Assembly: GCA_025716815.1 (NCBI GenBank)
Contig: JAIXMN010000002.1
Span: 1,674,001-1,738,000 of the forward strand
Source: Dichotomocladium elegans
Taxonomy: Eukaryota > Mucoromycota > Mucoromycetes > Mucorales > Lichtheimiaceae
Reading direction: 5' to 3'
Length of the DNA: 64,000 nucleotides
The notes beneath the pieces are model-generated. The model was not told the origin of the DNA, did no database searches, and worked only from the letters and a program-made list of their open reading frames with translations. The first letter of the stretch is position 1; each line of letters starts with the position of its first letter. Both the position numbers and the translations under genes were made by a program. Below are positions 35,818-47,042 of this stretch, piece after piece.

Positions 35818-35888
35818 AGAGAAGAAAATAGAGTACAGGAAAAAAAAATTTGAGGAATAATGAAGGAAACGGAGACGGACATCCCGGC

Positions 35889-35898
35889 TTTATAAATG
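35889..35898 (-). promoter_or_regulatory. TATA-like element of the pirin gene
   Basis: The minus strand reads CATTTATAAAGCC about 75 bases before the ATG at 35817. The sequence and distance suit a TATA box. Confidence 0.4.
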
Positions 35899-36158
35899 TT
35901 AAGTGGAAGACAAGGCGGGTTTCAATCTCCGCATTAGGTAACCCTTTGTCAAAGATGACAAAGGCAGCGCTCAACACTGCGGATTTCGTGTGACCCTTTA
36001 TTTTGCCGGTGGCTGACAAACGGCCCTCTTTTAAGAACGCACTCGAAGGCCCGAGAAGATCGAAACTCAGGGTTATAGAGCCTGAGTGGAGAGCGAGAGC
36101 ATATGTGTCGTCGATAGGAATATGCATTGGTTTATTTGTAAGTTCATGAGCGCGATCC

Positions 36159-37592
36159 TCATAGTTTCAACACCTTCTGGACAGCCTCCAAGACGCGATC
36201 AAAGATCTTTGAGTTGGCGGCAACCACGCCCTTGTTGTTTTCGAGCGTTCGGCCGATGGAAAAGTCCAGAGGCTTGCCGTAGATGTCTGATACTCGGCCA
36301 CCTGCCTCTGTGACCAGTAACGAGCCAGACGCATGATCCTATTCAGTCCGCCATTGCTATGTTAAACTGACAGTCGCTGGATGAAGGCCATGTCATAACT
36401 TTACCCAGATCTTCTCGACATAGCTTTTGGAGGTAGGCAGCCGGAGATAGATATCGCCGTCGCCACGGGAGATGGAGCAGTATTTCGCTTGGCTATCCAT
36501 CCGCACCGCAGGCCGAGTAATACCAAGCAATTTGGCGATCTCGGCAGCATCGCCATGGGACGAGTGCCCAGCCTCGACGGATTCGCAGAACGTCGCTTCT
36601 TCCGTTGACGCAATATCGTTAAAGTGGATCTTGGTTTCAGCTTCGTTGGTAAAGGAACGCTGAAAAAAAAATCTCAGAAACAATGCGCTAGAGCAACCCC
36701 ATTTTTGTTTTTACCTGGAACGCGCCTTGGCCGCGCACAGTGATGAATAGCGCTCCCTTCTCTCCTTCAGGCTTCTTTGGGTCTAGGGGAAGATTAGGAG
36801 CACCCATCACACCCAGCTGTACTACACCATCGACAATCAGCGCCAGGCAAACCGCATACTGGCCGCCGCGCAAGAATCCCTTGGTGCCGTCAATCGGATC
36901 AAGAGCCCAGTGCCCTAAACCAAGAGGATTCAGTGGGAGCTGGACAATGCAATCCCAGATGCCAATCTCACTTACGGCCCCGAGAGCCACCCGCATAGTT
37001 GCCGCGATCAATCGCAGCCAAGATCTACACATACACACAAAAACACCACTTAGGGTTCGATCATTTCCCTAGTGCGTCCACATTATCCTCCCCTTCTCCT
37101 TCTCACCTCTTCCTCAGAGAGCTGTTCGTTATCGCTCAAAACACCGTTTGTCAGCGCATGCACCTTTTCACGGAGCACTTTGCCGACATCACCACGCAGA
37201 TCCTTTGAGTCTTCTTCACCAATAATAGGATCCTCGGGGAAAGCCTTGTGCAAGTACGTGTTGATGATGGCCTGCGCTGAGAAATCCGCCACTAGATAGA
37301 TTTCCCCATGCATGACACGGTGCCGATGGTCAGCGGGGAGGAACAACAGAGGCCCTGTTTCTCGTTTTTTGTTTTGCCCTTTGGCGAAAGGAGTATGTAC
37401 TAACCGGTGACGGGGGACTTGTCATTCTTCGTCAAGGTCTCATTTGCAACGAGATGCTGAAATACCGATTCGCACACTCTGCTGGCCTGCAACACAGCTT
37501 GGATCGCAACAGATCGCTCTTTGGCAAAGACTGAAATGATGTCTAGCGTGAGTATATATACTCTAGGAAAAGGAGATCATCGTACCGGACAT
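36159..37592 (-). CDS. MET22: 3'(2'),5'-bisphosphate nucleotidase (Met22/Hal2), seven exons, 333 aa
   Basis: Hydrolyses the PAP by-product of sulfate assimilation to AMP; the yeast enzyme is inhibited by Li+ and Na+. Exons: 37592-37586 (7 coding nt), 37530-37405, 37291-37107, 37024-36976, 36914-36715, 36659-36405 and 36338-36159; total 334 codons, all junctions in phase. The first exon supplies only ATG TCC G, giving MSVFAKERSVAIQAV. Metal/phosphatase motifs: DKSPVTVADFSAQ, GEEDSKDLRG, DPIDGTKGFLRGGQYAVCLAL and the C-terminal WDHASGSLLVTEAGG split by the last intron. The order matches yeast Hal2 throughout. It lies about 5 kb from the sulfate permease gene of the same pathway, on the same strand but clearly separately transcribed. 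Confidence 0.96.
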
Positions 37593-38754
37593 TACTGGTA
37601 TAGAACGGCTCGTCCTTTTCTGCACGAGCAGGCTCACAGGAGTCGTCAAGCGGCGGGATGTGAAAAAGATCGCTTGGAACATTAGATCTTAGATGGAAAA
37701 AAAAAATCTCACGTCTTGGGTATGACATGCATTTTCATTTCACCATTTTTGTGCCAGTTTCGCTAGGGAATGGATCATATTTTACTTCAACATTGTCTTT
37801 TGAATTTAAAGGAACCGCATGTCGATCCTCGCCATCGGGCAAAAGAATATTCTACTGAATGGCCAAAGGATGTCTTCACCCTTTTTTTTTTTTGGCCATA
37901 GTACCTGTCGTTCCTCAAGGATGATCGATCTCGGTCATTTCACGCTGGGCGATGTTGACAATAGTTTTCTAATAATCCAATGACAGGCCCAGGCGGGTGG
38001 ATTGTTTAGCTAGTATGAATAGTACACATCATGGGTTGTGCAGCAGCACACTTCCGTACTGTCCCATCCACACGTGAGATAACAATGGCTGACATCGGGG
38101 AACACCGATACGGAACAAGTTAACTAGGACACAATTCGAAGGGAACGGCTTTTTTGCAAAGGGGGCATCATGTCATCCGCTTTCCCTTGGAACCAATGTC
38201 AGACCAAGATGGACCATCCGCACTGACATGAGATGGAATTAGTTGATCCTTCGACGAACGTCTAGACGGCGCCGATTTTTCTTTCTTGAACACTGGTATT
38301 AGACTTTCGTTGTCAAACATTAGAGGAAGATTCGTTTGATTGGATTTTACGTCAAGGTGGAGAATACAGCTTAGGAATCAATGGATTGACTGATGATGCA
38401 CCAACAGTGGCGGTTGGACAAACAAGCACCACGTGTTACTATGGATTATACGCAATGGAGGAGAGAGGAAGAAAAAAAGATTTCGCCCGACGACAAGTGT
38501 ATGCGATGTATGTACACGAGCCCTGTGCGCACCTTTTTTCGCTTCTTCGTGGCTCTCAATGATGAGAGCGGTGACGACGGAGGTGATTGGAAGACAGAGC
38601 ATTAACACAGCGAGTAAGAGAAAGGTAGGTGGCGGAAGAGCACAGCAACAGATAAGGATGCGGCGCCGGCTTCAATACCACCTATAAAAAGAAAGACATG
38701 TAATAAACAGCATAAAAGAAAAAGAAGAATATATATACAGTGGCAAATATCAAC
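37593..38754. other. 1.2 kb intergenic
   Basis: Presumed MET22 promoter side and the 3' end of the next gene. Contains a T11 run near 37883. No coding supported. Short frames at 38393-38687 overlap each other and have no family signal. Confidence 0.5.
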
Positions 38755-39804
38755 TCAGTCGTCGTCGCGATCATCGTAGTCACGACAATAGTCGTCTTCG
38801 TCACTGTCGTTGTGATATGGTGACCCGGACATATCATCATAATCAAACTGGTCTTCTTCATCGTCATCATCCTCTTGGAGGGGGGGAGCTTGTCCGTGAT
38901 CAAGGTGAATCCGTCCCATTGTCATGCTGGTTCCATAAAAAAATAAAGTAAGTACAAACATTGGTGTTACAGTTCGGTAATTCTGTGTGCTTTCAGATTG
39001 GGGAGAAACTGGGAAGGAAAGGAGAGAGAGAGAAGGAGGAAGGGGAGACGGGAGACGGGAAGGGGAGGAATGCGTATAATTTTCCACCATACCTCAAGGA
39101 ATCCTCAATGGTGATAGCTTGTTGGTGATTCATGAGCCGCAGGCGGTCTTGCTGCAGCTTGACCGATTCGTCCAGACTTAACATGCAAACCTTAGACGGC
39201 GGACTGGGGTTGGTGGTCATCATGGTAGAATTTTCAGGGAGGGAGACGAATCCCGGATAATAATAATTATACCTGTTTGAAGTCATCGCTGGCGCCTGCG
39301 CATTCGCAGTAGCCACGTAGCCGTTGTTGCTATTGGCAAAGGTATTAGCACGGGCGATGCTTCGACGACGGGCTTCTTGACGGGGTGCCAAGAATGTCAT
39401 TCCTGCCAGCTTTTCTGTCAGGGGGCTTTCGCGGTCGCAGTAGGTGTTATCTGCGGTGATAATATCATCGTGGATAACGTCTCCATGTAAAAGAATATCG
39501 ATGGCTTTGATGCTTTGCTTGATCTTGGCTCCCTTGTCCGGTAAAGTGCTCACTACGGCTCTATACCAAGAGAGAGAGAGAGGGGGGGATGAATAACAGG
39601 TGATTTTTTTTCTGCATAAACAGAACCTACTTACTTGTAGCGAAGCATTCGTTCATTACGTTCTTTTAGTTCTTGCAGTTCCGAACGGGACAATGATTCC
39701 AAGGCTTTGCGATTGAGAGCGGAGGGGAGGCCATCCAAAGAATGAATTGAGCCACGGCGGGTCCGGGCGTGGTGCCTTGAGGTTGGGCGATTTATGGTTG
39801 TCAT
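38755..39804 (-). CDS. Gdown1/POLR2M (GRINL1A)-like protein, 269 aa
   Basis: Exons 39804-39635, 39560-39093 and 38926-38755; the sum is 270 codons, all in phase. The conserved block around the first junction reads SRSELQELKERNERMLRYK|AVVSTLPDKGAKI. It resembles the metazoan POLR2M/Gdown1 signature, in which a helix with E-L-x2-R-x-E-R-x-L is followed by LPDKGxKI. Gdown1 binds RNA polymerase II and antagonises TFIIF; that function is known in animals, and transfer to this gene is inference. The middle is Ser/Asn/Tyr-rich and likely disordered. The C-terminus is strikingly acidic (EDDDDEEDQFDYDD, ending in DDRDDD). It could instead be an unrelated protein sharing a short LPDKG motif. Confidence 0.55.
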
Positions 39805-39877
39805 TGTGGCAATGTCTCAAGTACATAAAAGTTTGAAAGTGAGAGGAAAAGCAAGAAAAAGCGTGGAGGCGAGTGCC

Positions 39878-39890
39878 TTTATATACCTTT
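39878..39890 (-). promoter_or_regulatory. TATA box of the Gdown1-like gene
   Basis: The minus strand reads GGTATATAAAGG about 75-85 bases before the ATG at 39804; a strong TATA consensus. Confidence 0.55.
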
Positions 39891-41443
39891 TTTCGTGCTG
39901 CGATTTTGGTTTTAAAAAGAATTCATGCCTGGACAACGTTTTAACTCATGTGAGCAACGTGGCCCACAAAAACTCAGTTCTACCTGCATTTCACCCATGC
40001 GCTTTTTATAATAGCCCGACGATTACCGTTTTCTTGCTTTTGCGCAAAGCAGTGCACTCGCTCTCTGCCTCCTTTGTTATATATTGTAGTACACGTGGGA
40101 TGCTTTGTGTATGTAGGTGTGAGCAAGACCCTCTGGTTCAGTAAAATGGGTTTGTGCGACGCCCTTTCCGTCAGGAGGAATTTCTGGGTTGTGACACACG
40201 GCTGCAGTTCGACTTTGGACACCCCAACCCCACTTGGTTGACCTTCCAACATCGCCCCTCCCTTCCTTTCGTCCCGTATCTCCTGCCGCTCTCCTTTCAA
40301 ACAAAAAAAAAGCGACCGCATACAGTATGGCACCCAAAAAGTAACAATAAAGAAAGAAGGCGTCCACTTGGCAAGAAGCAAGCCAATAAGCAACACGAGA
40401 TAAAAAGAAAAAAGGAAATCGAGATACCGTAGTTCCTTTTGTCTGCATAGCACAACTCACTCATACCATTTTAACTTGGTGACTTGCGGGCATGTTCCTC
40501 ACATATTCCGGAACAAGGCACCTCAGGCATCACCGGGCCTTGACTGTATACGGTCGGATGGGGGGGAGAGAGAGAGAGAGGATGAGAAAAGACGCAGCAA
40601 CTAGCTTGCTCACTAAAAAGACATATCCTCGGCTTGGGTGCCGCTCAAGCAAATAATGTTCCACTCCTCATTGACAAAAGAAATCGCCGCCCTCGGAATT
40701 CGGCCAGCATCTCCCTTCCATCCCCATTTCCTGATTCAATACGGTATCACTCAGGAAGATTTCAGTAATTATTTTTGAAAAAGATTGTACGAATGAACAT
40801 TTAGGGCCAAACACATTAGTAGCAGTATCTTTTAGCAGTACCAGCGCAACCAAAGTATGCCAAAGCAATCAGGTCTTGCTTCCTCTTGTGCGATAAGAAA
40901 TGGAAGTTGACGTTTCAATTTATGTGTCCTAGCTAGGGTCGGTAGCGAATGCTTCTCAACAGGCACATGCGTATACGCCTCTTCTTCTGTGTGCCATATG
41001 CATAACCCGCATCATCGACTGGGATCCATCCTAAGCTGACAGGTAAAGAACTCGGATGATGATGGTTTTCACGCAATCCGACACGGCTAGAAAATAAATG
41101 AATAACGGTAGCTGACCGGCAGCGGCTCGTTATGCATGAACCTAATAATAGACTTGCACAGGTAAATCGATTAGTCCAGGCTTGGGAGTTTAACTCTCCC
41201 CGAATATCAAACATTAATTTTCATTTATAAATGACACTAATGGTACATTGCATGAAGGCGATCCTATTCATTAGAGACGTTTTTAATTAATAGTACGTAT
41301 CCCATCTGATGAGTTGAATATTAGCTGAGAAAGGAAGGGGAAAAAAAAGTGGTTTAATACAATTTACAATTTTTATCATTGGGGAAGTTGCGCTAAGACT
41401 CCAATGGTTGAGCCGGCCCATTCAGATTCTTTTTTTTTTTTGC
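39891..41443. other. 1.55 kb intergenic
   Basis: Frames up to 157 codons (39980-40453 minus) overlap others on the same strand and have A/T-run composition. GA microsatellite at 40565-40580. No gene or RNA supported. Confidence 0.5.
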
Positions 41444-41879
41444 TTAGGCAAGGATTCCAACCGCAGCAGCAAAGCTGATTGAGAAAACGACGGCGATGCC
41501 AACAGTCATCTTGTTGGTCATGACAGAAAGGCTCGCAGCGCCTTCCTTGCTAGATCCATCCGCAGGCGGGGTGGGACTATTCTTGGCGCCCGTGATAGCC
41601 GCAAGTTCTTTGCTAAGGCTTTCCCTGACCGCACTTGGTGAGAGACCATTGATCATACTATTGGCCGCGCTATTGATCGCCGAAGCTGCTGACGAGATAC
41701 TGTTATGCCCATCAAGGCCAGAAGCAGTGGGGGTAGGAGCTATGTATGAAGGGCGTGTTACTCGCACAATTGCTAGAAAACGCGAGCTCATCGTTCTAGA
41801 AATATTACTTACTGCTGTTCTGAGCCGACACAGAGAGGGTAGAAAACGCAATGAGCGCAAGAACAGCAGCAGGCTTCAT
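41444..41879 (-). CDS. small Ser/Ala-rich secreted protein, probably GPI-anchored, 120 aa
   Basis: Exons 41879-41813 and 41739-41444, sum 121 codons. A clear signal peptide, MKPAAVLALIAFSTLSVSA, with cleavage likely after SA|Q, is followed by a Ser/Thr/Pro/Ala-rich mature part of about 75 residues. The last hydrophobic segment (VGIAVVFSISFAAAVGILA) ends exactly at the C-terminus. This is the arrangement of GPI-anchored or tail-anchored cell-surface proteins; Ser or Gly residues before the tail (DGSSKEGAAS) are possible anchor sites. No enzyme domain. Probably a cell-wall or plasma-membrane protein. Confidence 0.8.
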
Positions 41880-41913
41880 GATGGGAGAGGGGGAGGGAGT
41901 AAGGAGTTGATCT

Positions 41914-41930
41914 GTGATATATATATAAAA
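41914..41930 (-). promoter_or_regulatory. TATA-like region of the small secreted-protein gene
   Basis: The minus strand reads TTTTTATATATATATC about 35-50 bases before the ATG at 41879. It is close to the start, so the leader would be very short. Confidence 0.35.
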
Positions 41931-42256
41931 AAAAAGGAGGGCGAGCTGTAAGAGGAGGCAATTTTATACAACATTGCAGGGTGGGAATCTGATCCATCGG
42001 TTCCTGTCTACATGTGAATTACCCGTCGCAAACGCTACCCGAATTAGACACAAAGATACATGAAGAACCACTCTTTGTATCTTCTTTGTGTTACAAAACG
42101 TGAAATAATTTTTATTTTTATACAGTGGTTAATGTTACTTGGGTGCACCCATAGTATGTACCCAGTAATCCAGTTACTAGTTCGGAGGAAGGGATGGGTA
42201 TATAGATGGTAATAGACTACTGCAAGCAAGCAATGTTGTACATGATAATACAGCGA
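41931..42256. other. spacer, 3' region of the sulfate permease
   Basis: AT-rich, with no coding seen. Confidence 0.5.
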
Positions 42257-44904
42257 CTAGACTCTATGGATGGCATGACGATCCACGATCGACTTGACGG
42301 CAGAGTCAATGTCCCAGTGAAAGGCAGGGTACCGGTCCCGAGGCAAGTTCTGGTGCGGATCTACGATGATGCGCGTATATTGACTCTGATCCATGTAATA
42401 CATATCCACCATGTCTTCTGACGATGGATAGTCCCCTGTAGAGGCGACACCATGGGAACATTCGTATTGTTTCTGGTCGAGAACCTTCTCGCTGCCTTTG
42501 TTGCAGGTTGAGTCTTCCTTGCTGCTGCCACGATCCTCCTCATCCTCTTTGAGCGTTGTAGAGCGTGAGACATTGGCGGCGTCATAATAAGCAATGTTCT
42601 CATCCGTCCCTGGTTCAGCTTCGGGAAGACTGCCAAAGCCATAGAGGACAAGATCATTGCGGACCTGCTTAGAGACGACGCCAGCAAAGTGCCATTCCAC
42701 AGTATGGCCCGCATATCGGTCGAGAAGATCACGTGCGCTCACTAGGGTCTGGAGCGCGGTGGCATCAATGCGACTGAGCGCGGCACAATCGAGGACGATG
42801 GCATCGAGCACTGGAAGATGGGTCTTCTTGCCGTCATCAGTACCTTGAGTCCAGAGCCCACTTTCGGCTGCCCCCTGCTGTTCCTGCTCCTGCTGACCCC
42901 GACGGGTTCTTGCCTTTGCACATTCGACAATGGATTCGCATACATAGCCTGCATTGGGATAGAGGAGAGCGCTTGTGAGTCGAATCACGATAAGCCCTGA
43001 TGTGATGGGACGCGCTGCGTTCAGGAAGTGAGGATCCTTTTCATCGACATAGATAGCATGGCTGTCGTCTTTGGTGAGCGGTGAGCGAGCAAGAACAGTG
43101 ACCTTGGGCCGTGCGAGGTTGACGAGGACGATGAAGAGGGACAGCGCAATAGCCACATAGATGCCATCCTCTACTCCGTCAAAAAAGGTGATGGAGACGG
43201 CAGCGGCAAATACCATGAACTCAAGTTTGCTGACGTGCCACAGCTCACGGATGTATTTCATGCCCGATACGAGATCGGTGACGGCGTGGATGACAACCGC
43301 TGCTAGAAGCGCATCAGGAATGTAGTAAAACGCCGGTGTCAGCACATAAAGGGCCAGCGCAACCACGGTTGCGGAGAAACCGCTGGATAGCGGGGTCTTG
43401 GCGCCGGATCTCGACATGATTGCAGTCCGACTGAATGCACCTGTGCCGGGGTAAGCGCTATATGGATCAGATCAGTCAGTAAACGATAGATACAATGTTC
43501 TACTAGATTTTGTTTTTTACCCAAAGAAGGCGCCTGCAAGATTCGTGACTCCGATTGCCATAATCTCCTGATTAGGATCGATGACATAATCGCTCATGCG
43601 TCCAAATGACTTGGCAACAGACACGTGTTCAAGCACCATAATGAGCACAATAGACGGTAGCACGCCGCTGATGTCACCCAGGATGTCGATATCCATGCGC
43701 GGCACACCCATTGCATCAAATCCCGCTGGCACATTTTTCAAGATGCTGAACGGACTTTTTTCCTTGCCCATGTTGACCAAGAACGAAATGAATGTCCCGA
43801 CGATCAGGATCACACTGCTACGCATAATGCCAAGATAGAACAATGGCTTCTTGTACTTTGGATATCGCGCCCCGAGCTTTGCTGCCAGCGATCGAATGAC
43901 ATACAAAGCAACGAGGCTCGGTACGCCAAAAGCTGCATCGATATGGATTCCGGACAGACCAGAGAGAAAATCGGCAATGATCAAGTACGGCGCCTGGCGC
44001 GTGTTCAGTTTCATTCCAACAAGCTTTCCCCACTGTCCGAGACTGATGGTGATGGCCGATCCTGTCATGTATCCAGCAATGGCAGGTTCTGTAGTGTAAT
44101 GTGTAAGGGTTTAATGTGTGTGTTTCATCTTTTCCCCATTTTACCCATCATGAAGCTCATGCTCAAATTCTTACCTGGGATAAAGTCAACGAGAAAACCG
44201 AGGCGGATCATACCGATAAGAATGCAGATGACGCCGGTGACGACGCAAAGATAGACCGCCACCTCAGGACCAGTGATATCAGGGTGGGTAGCAGAAACAG
44301 ACGCAATTGCATTGCCGACCAGCAGCGATACAACAGCTGTTGTTGTTGTTGTTGTTGTTCATACATTCCGAGTAATTAGTGTGAATGCACGCAAATGGAA
44401 TTTTGCGAAATAGACACTTACTGATGGGACCAATGCTTATATCCTTTGATGTGCCAAATATGAAGTAAAAGCAAGATCCAACAAATGATGCACTAAGAGC
44501 GTAAAATCCATTTCGGTGAGCCAGATGAAAAAGAAAAGAAAATGTGATCCACGTACTAAAGGCCGTATTGAGGATCAAGGCTGGCGACTTTTGCATAAGC
44601 AATACCCTGAGGAACGAGCATCATACCCACGGTCATTCCGGCGATGATGTCTTGGGTCATCCACTAGGTTTATTCAGATTGATATGCGTCGTTGGTGAGC
44701 TGCCAAACAAATGCAGAATGAACGTGTCTCTCTCTCGCTATCTCTCCCACCACATACTGCAGAATTATAGCGTGTGATCCATTGGAAGACCGGGAAAAAG
44801 CTCGAGATATAATGGCGAGCATGAGATGGTAGCTTTTGGACAAAATTCCTTGATCTGTCGCGCAATGTAGCCGATTCGTAGTCGAGGATAATAGGTGGAT
44901 CCAT
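42257..44904 (-). CDS. SUL1: SulP-family sulfate permease with STAS domain, six exons, 751 aa
   Basis: Plasma-membrane sulfate uptake transporter. Exons: 44904-44758, 44663-44557, 44492-44422, 44336-44175, 44088-43521 and 43457-42257; 752 codons in all, phases consistent. Family motifs: [26 protein letters not shown]-type [51 protein letters not shown] and [13 protein letters not shown]. About ten or more hydrophobic helices are followed by a C-terminal STAS domain ([22 protein letters not shown], about residues 560-660). A Gln/Glu/Arg insert ([11 protein letters not shown]) lies inside the STAS region and an acidic/Ser linker after it. Closest in layout to yeast Sul1/Sul2 and Neurospora Cys-14. 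Intron 3 ends in (CAA)n directly before its AG. Confidence 0.95.
44337..44359. repeat. (TTG)n trinucleotide repeat at a splice acceptor
   Basis: Seven TGT/TTG units on the plus strand, read as CAA repeats on the coding strand immediately before the CAG acceptor of SulP exon 4. Length changes here would vary the intron, not the protein. Confidence 0.85.
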
Positions 44905-45870
44905 CTTCTGTGTGGGTGTATGTGTCTATAAGACGATGGGTGTCGTAAAAGATGTGATAGGAAAAAGAAAGAAAAATAGGATACTTGAAAAGAGTCTATA
45001 TTTATATGTGGAACCTATCGAAAGAAGGGCGGGTACTGATCTTGTCTTGCAAACCACAGCAGCTGATACTACATGGTTGATACGACATGATACAGACAGA
45101 GAGCGCCCGCTGCAGATTGATCGAGACGGACCGTCAGGCTTATTCATCGGACGAGATGCTGGTTAATTGTGAAAATGACTGTGAGCCTTCGGATATACAA
45201 TTCGTTTCGGATCATTCGCTCCACAAATCAGATTTGCCCATCCATGGCGTAATGCATGTTTCTCCATCACTTCGGGCCTTCAATTTTGCCCTCCCCCCAG
45301 TTGCATCAAACAAGATCGCATGATTTGTTCCTTGTCAAAGAGCTGCGATGGCGGAGGAAGGAATGCATCTCTCCTGATCCATTTTATGCAGAACAATGAA
45401 AAGTAATTTACAAGTGGGTATAGTACGCTTCCATTACGTTTGAATGGAAAGGAATAATACCGTTTGCGTGACACAGAATATGTCAATGTTACTATTTCTC
45501 AGGAAAACGACATTAATGTCGTCGCTTCTATTTCCCGGCAACGCGTTGTCTGGCTTGGAATGACTAAATCCTACTTTAGCTGCATGCGTATGCGCATACG
45601 TGGTAGCAAGTCATTCTCCAGCGATGGATCAGATCGTACACTCTCGCCCGGCGTAGACCTCGGGCAGCTAAACACCGCAGCCTAGAAGGTTTGCGAGAGG
45701 ATCCAAAATCAAAAGGTAACAAAAGTGCGCAAAGCTTGATCGCAAGTGGGCCACATTATGCTACGAGAGACACACATATATTGTACTCACTCATACACGC
45801 ACGCACACACACACACATTCACACACACATATATATATAATCGATCCCTCTTGCCTAGTGACGTATCAAA
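44905..45870. other. upstream region of the sulfate permease
   Basis: No coding supported. A CA/TA microsatellite (about 45799-45839) lies at the right end, before the possible pseudogene. Sulfur-control elements were not identifiable with confidence. Confidence 0.5.
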
Positions 45871-46230
45871 ATGTCTAAAGAAACTAGCCTTCCGTTACTT
45901 CAGATTTCAAACGGCTCAGTTTCCGACCGCATACCGAAAACAGAGTTGAACAATATCCCGTGCACTGCTTCCAGACACACACCGACCCGTGCCATCATTC
46001 TAGTTCCTCTCACAGTCATTCACACACTCCCTCTATTTTCTCTTTATCGCATGGTGGAAACTCTGGAAACGACGAACAATATTTCCAAAGTTGTGCTGTC
46101 CCCGACATCAGGAAAAGCCTGACCAGATGGATTCGTTCTGGGACGGAAGACCTTAGTTAGCATATCGACATCTCTCAAGCTGAGGAAGAACGGGCATTCT
46201 CAGATAATAGTATAATCGGTACAGTTATCG
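45871..46230 (+). pseudogene. possible small pseudogene of unknown family
   Basis: An ATG after a TATATATATAATCG stretch opens a frame (MSKETSLPLLQISNGSVSDRIPK) that loses its protein-like look after about 30 codons. The look then continues in another frame with SHSHSHTPSIFSLSHGG and SLTRWIRSGTEDLS. After an in-frame TAG it goes on with HIDISQAEEERAFSDN and ends at a GTAAGT donor. One frameshift and one stop would explain the pattern. No family was recognised, and the evidence is composition only. Confidence 0.3.
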
Positions 46231-47042
46231 TAAGTCAATAAAATATCTATTCGGGTACCGTAGCAGAACTCCCCGCTGTAGCACTGGTCCGTATCTTTGG
46301 AGAATGCTTAATGCATATCGCTGATTGGTGTGGCGCGACCATGACTATAGAATTCGAAGACGTCCTCTTTGTTCAGTTCTGGAAGCGCAGGACAATGCAT
46401 TCACTGTATTCATTCCTTTTTTTCTGAAAACCTCCATCAGTAAAAGCACGGTATCTTAATAGAACATGTCTCGGAGAAAGTATTCTGATACAGTCAATTG
46501 CTTGAGATTAGCGAGTGCATCATCATCCTGGGTAACATAGCTACTCAAACTACAGGAAATGCTCCTAGCGCAAAGTATGTCTTTGCTGTCGTCATCTCTT
46601 TGGGGGGGAGGTGCGTGTGAGTGGGAGAGGGATGTAGGACATGCATAAAATCATCAAAGCGCATAACCACCGGAGCTGTTTCTACAATTGCTATTACTAA
46701 TTAATGCTTCACATCTCGTCTATATGGATCTCGCTGGAAGAAACATAGACCACTAGAATCTTGCAGGCCTAGCCCTTTATACCACATGACATAATGTGAT
46801 GCGAAAGGTATGGATAAACTAAACAGCTCAAGCGTCTATTTTGGGTATCGGTCCATATTTGGAATAATTTCCTTTTAGGAATTGAAAGGGCATTCTGCCC
46901 TCTTATGTGTGCAAATGACAACTACAGGTGGCTGCATGGGACAGTCGACAATCATAGTACTAAGAATAAATTCTTTCTCATGCAGATACAAAACTAAGCA
47001 AGGAGGGAAGGGGAAGTAGACTAAAAAAGAAGGCAACTGCAT
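46231..47042. other. intergenic, nothing recognised
   Basis: AT-rich; no coding, repeat or RNA signal seen. Confidence 0.5.

Noticed and set aside
35059..35853. 264-codon plus-strand frame
   Set aside because: Antisense to pirin, whose cupin motifs are unmistakable.
39980..40453. 157-codon minus-strand frame
   Set aside because: Overlaps another minus-strand frame, is driven by A/T runs, and has no splice-linked extension or motif.
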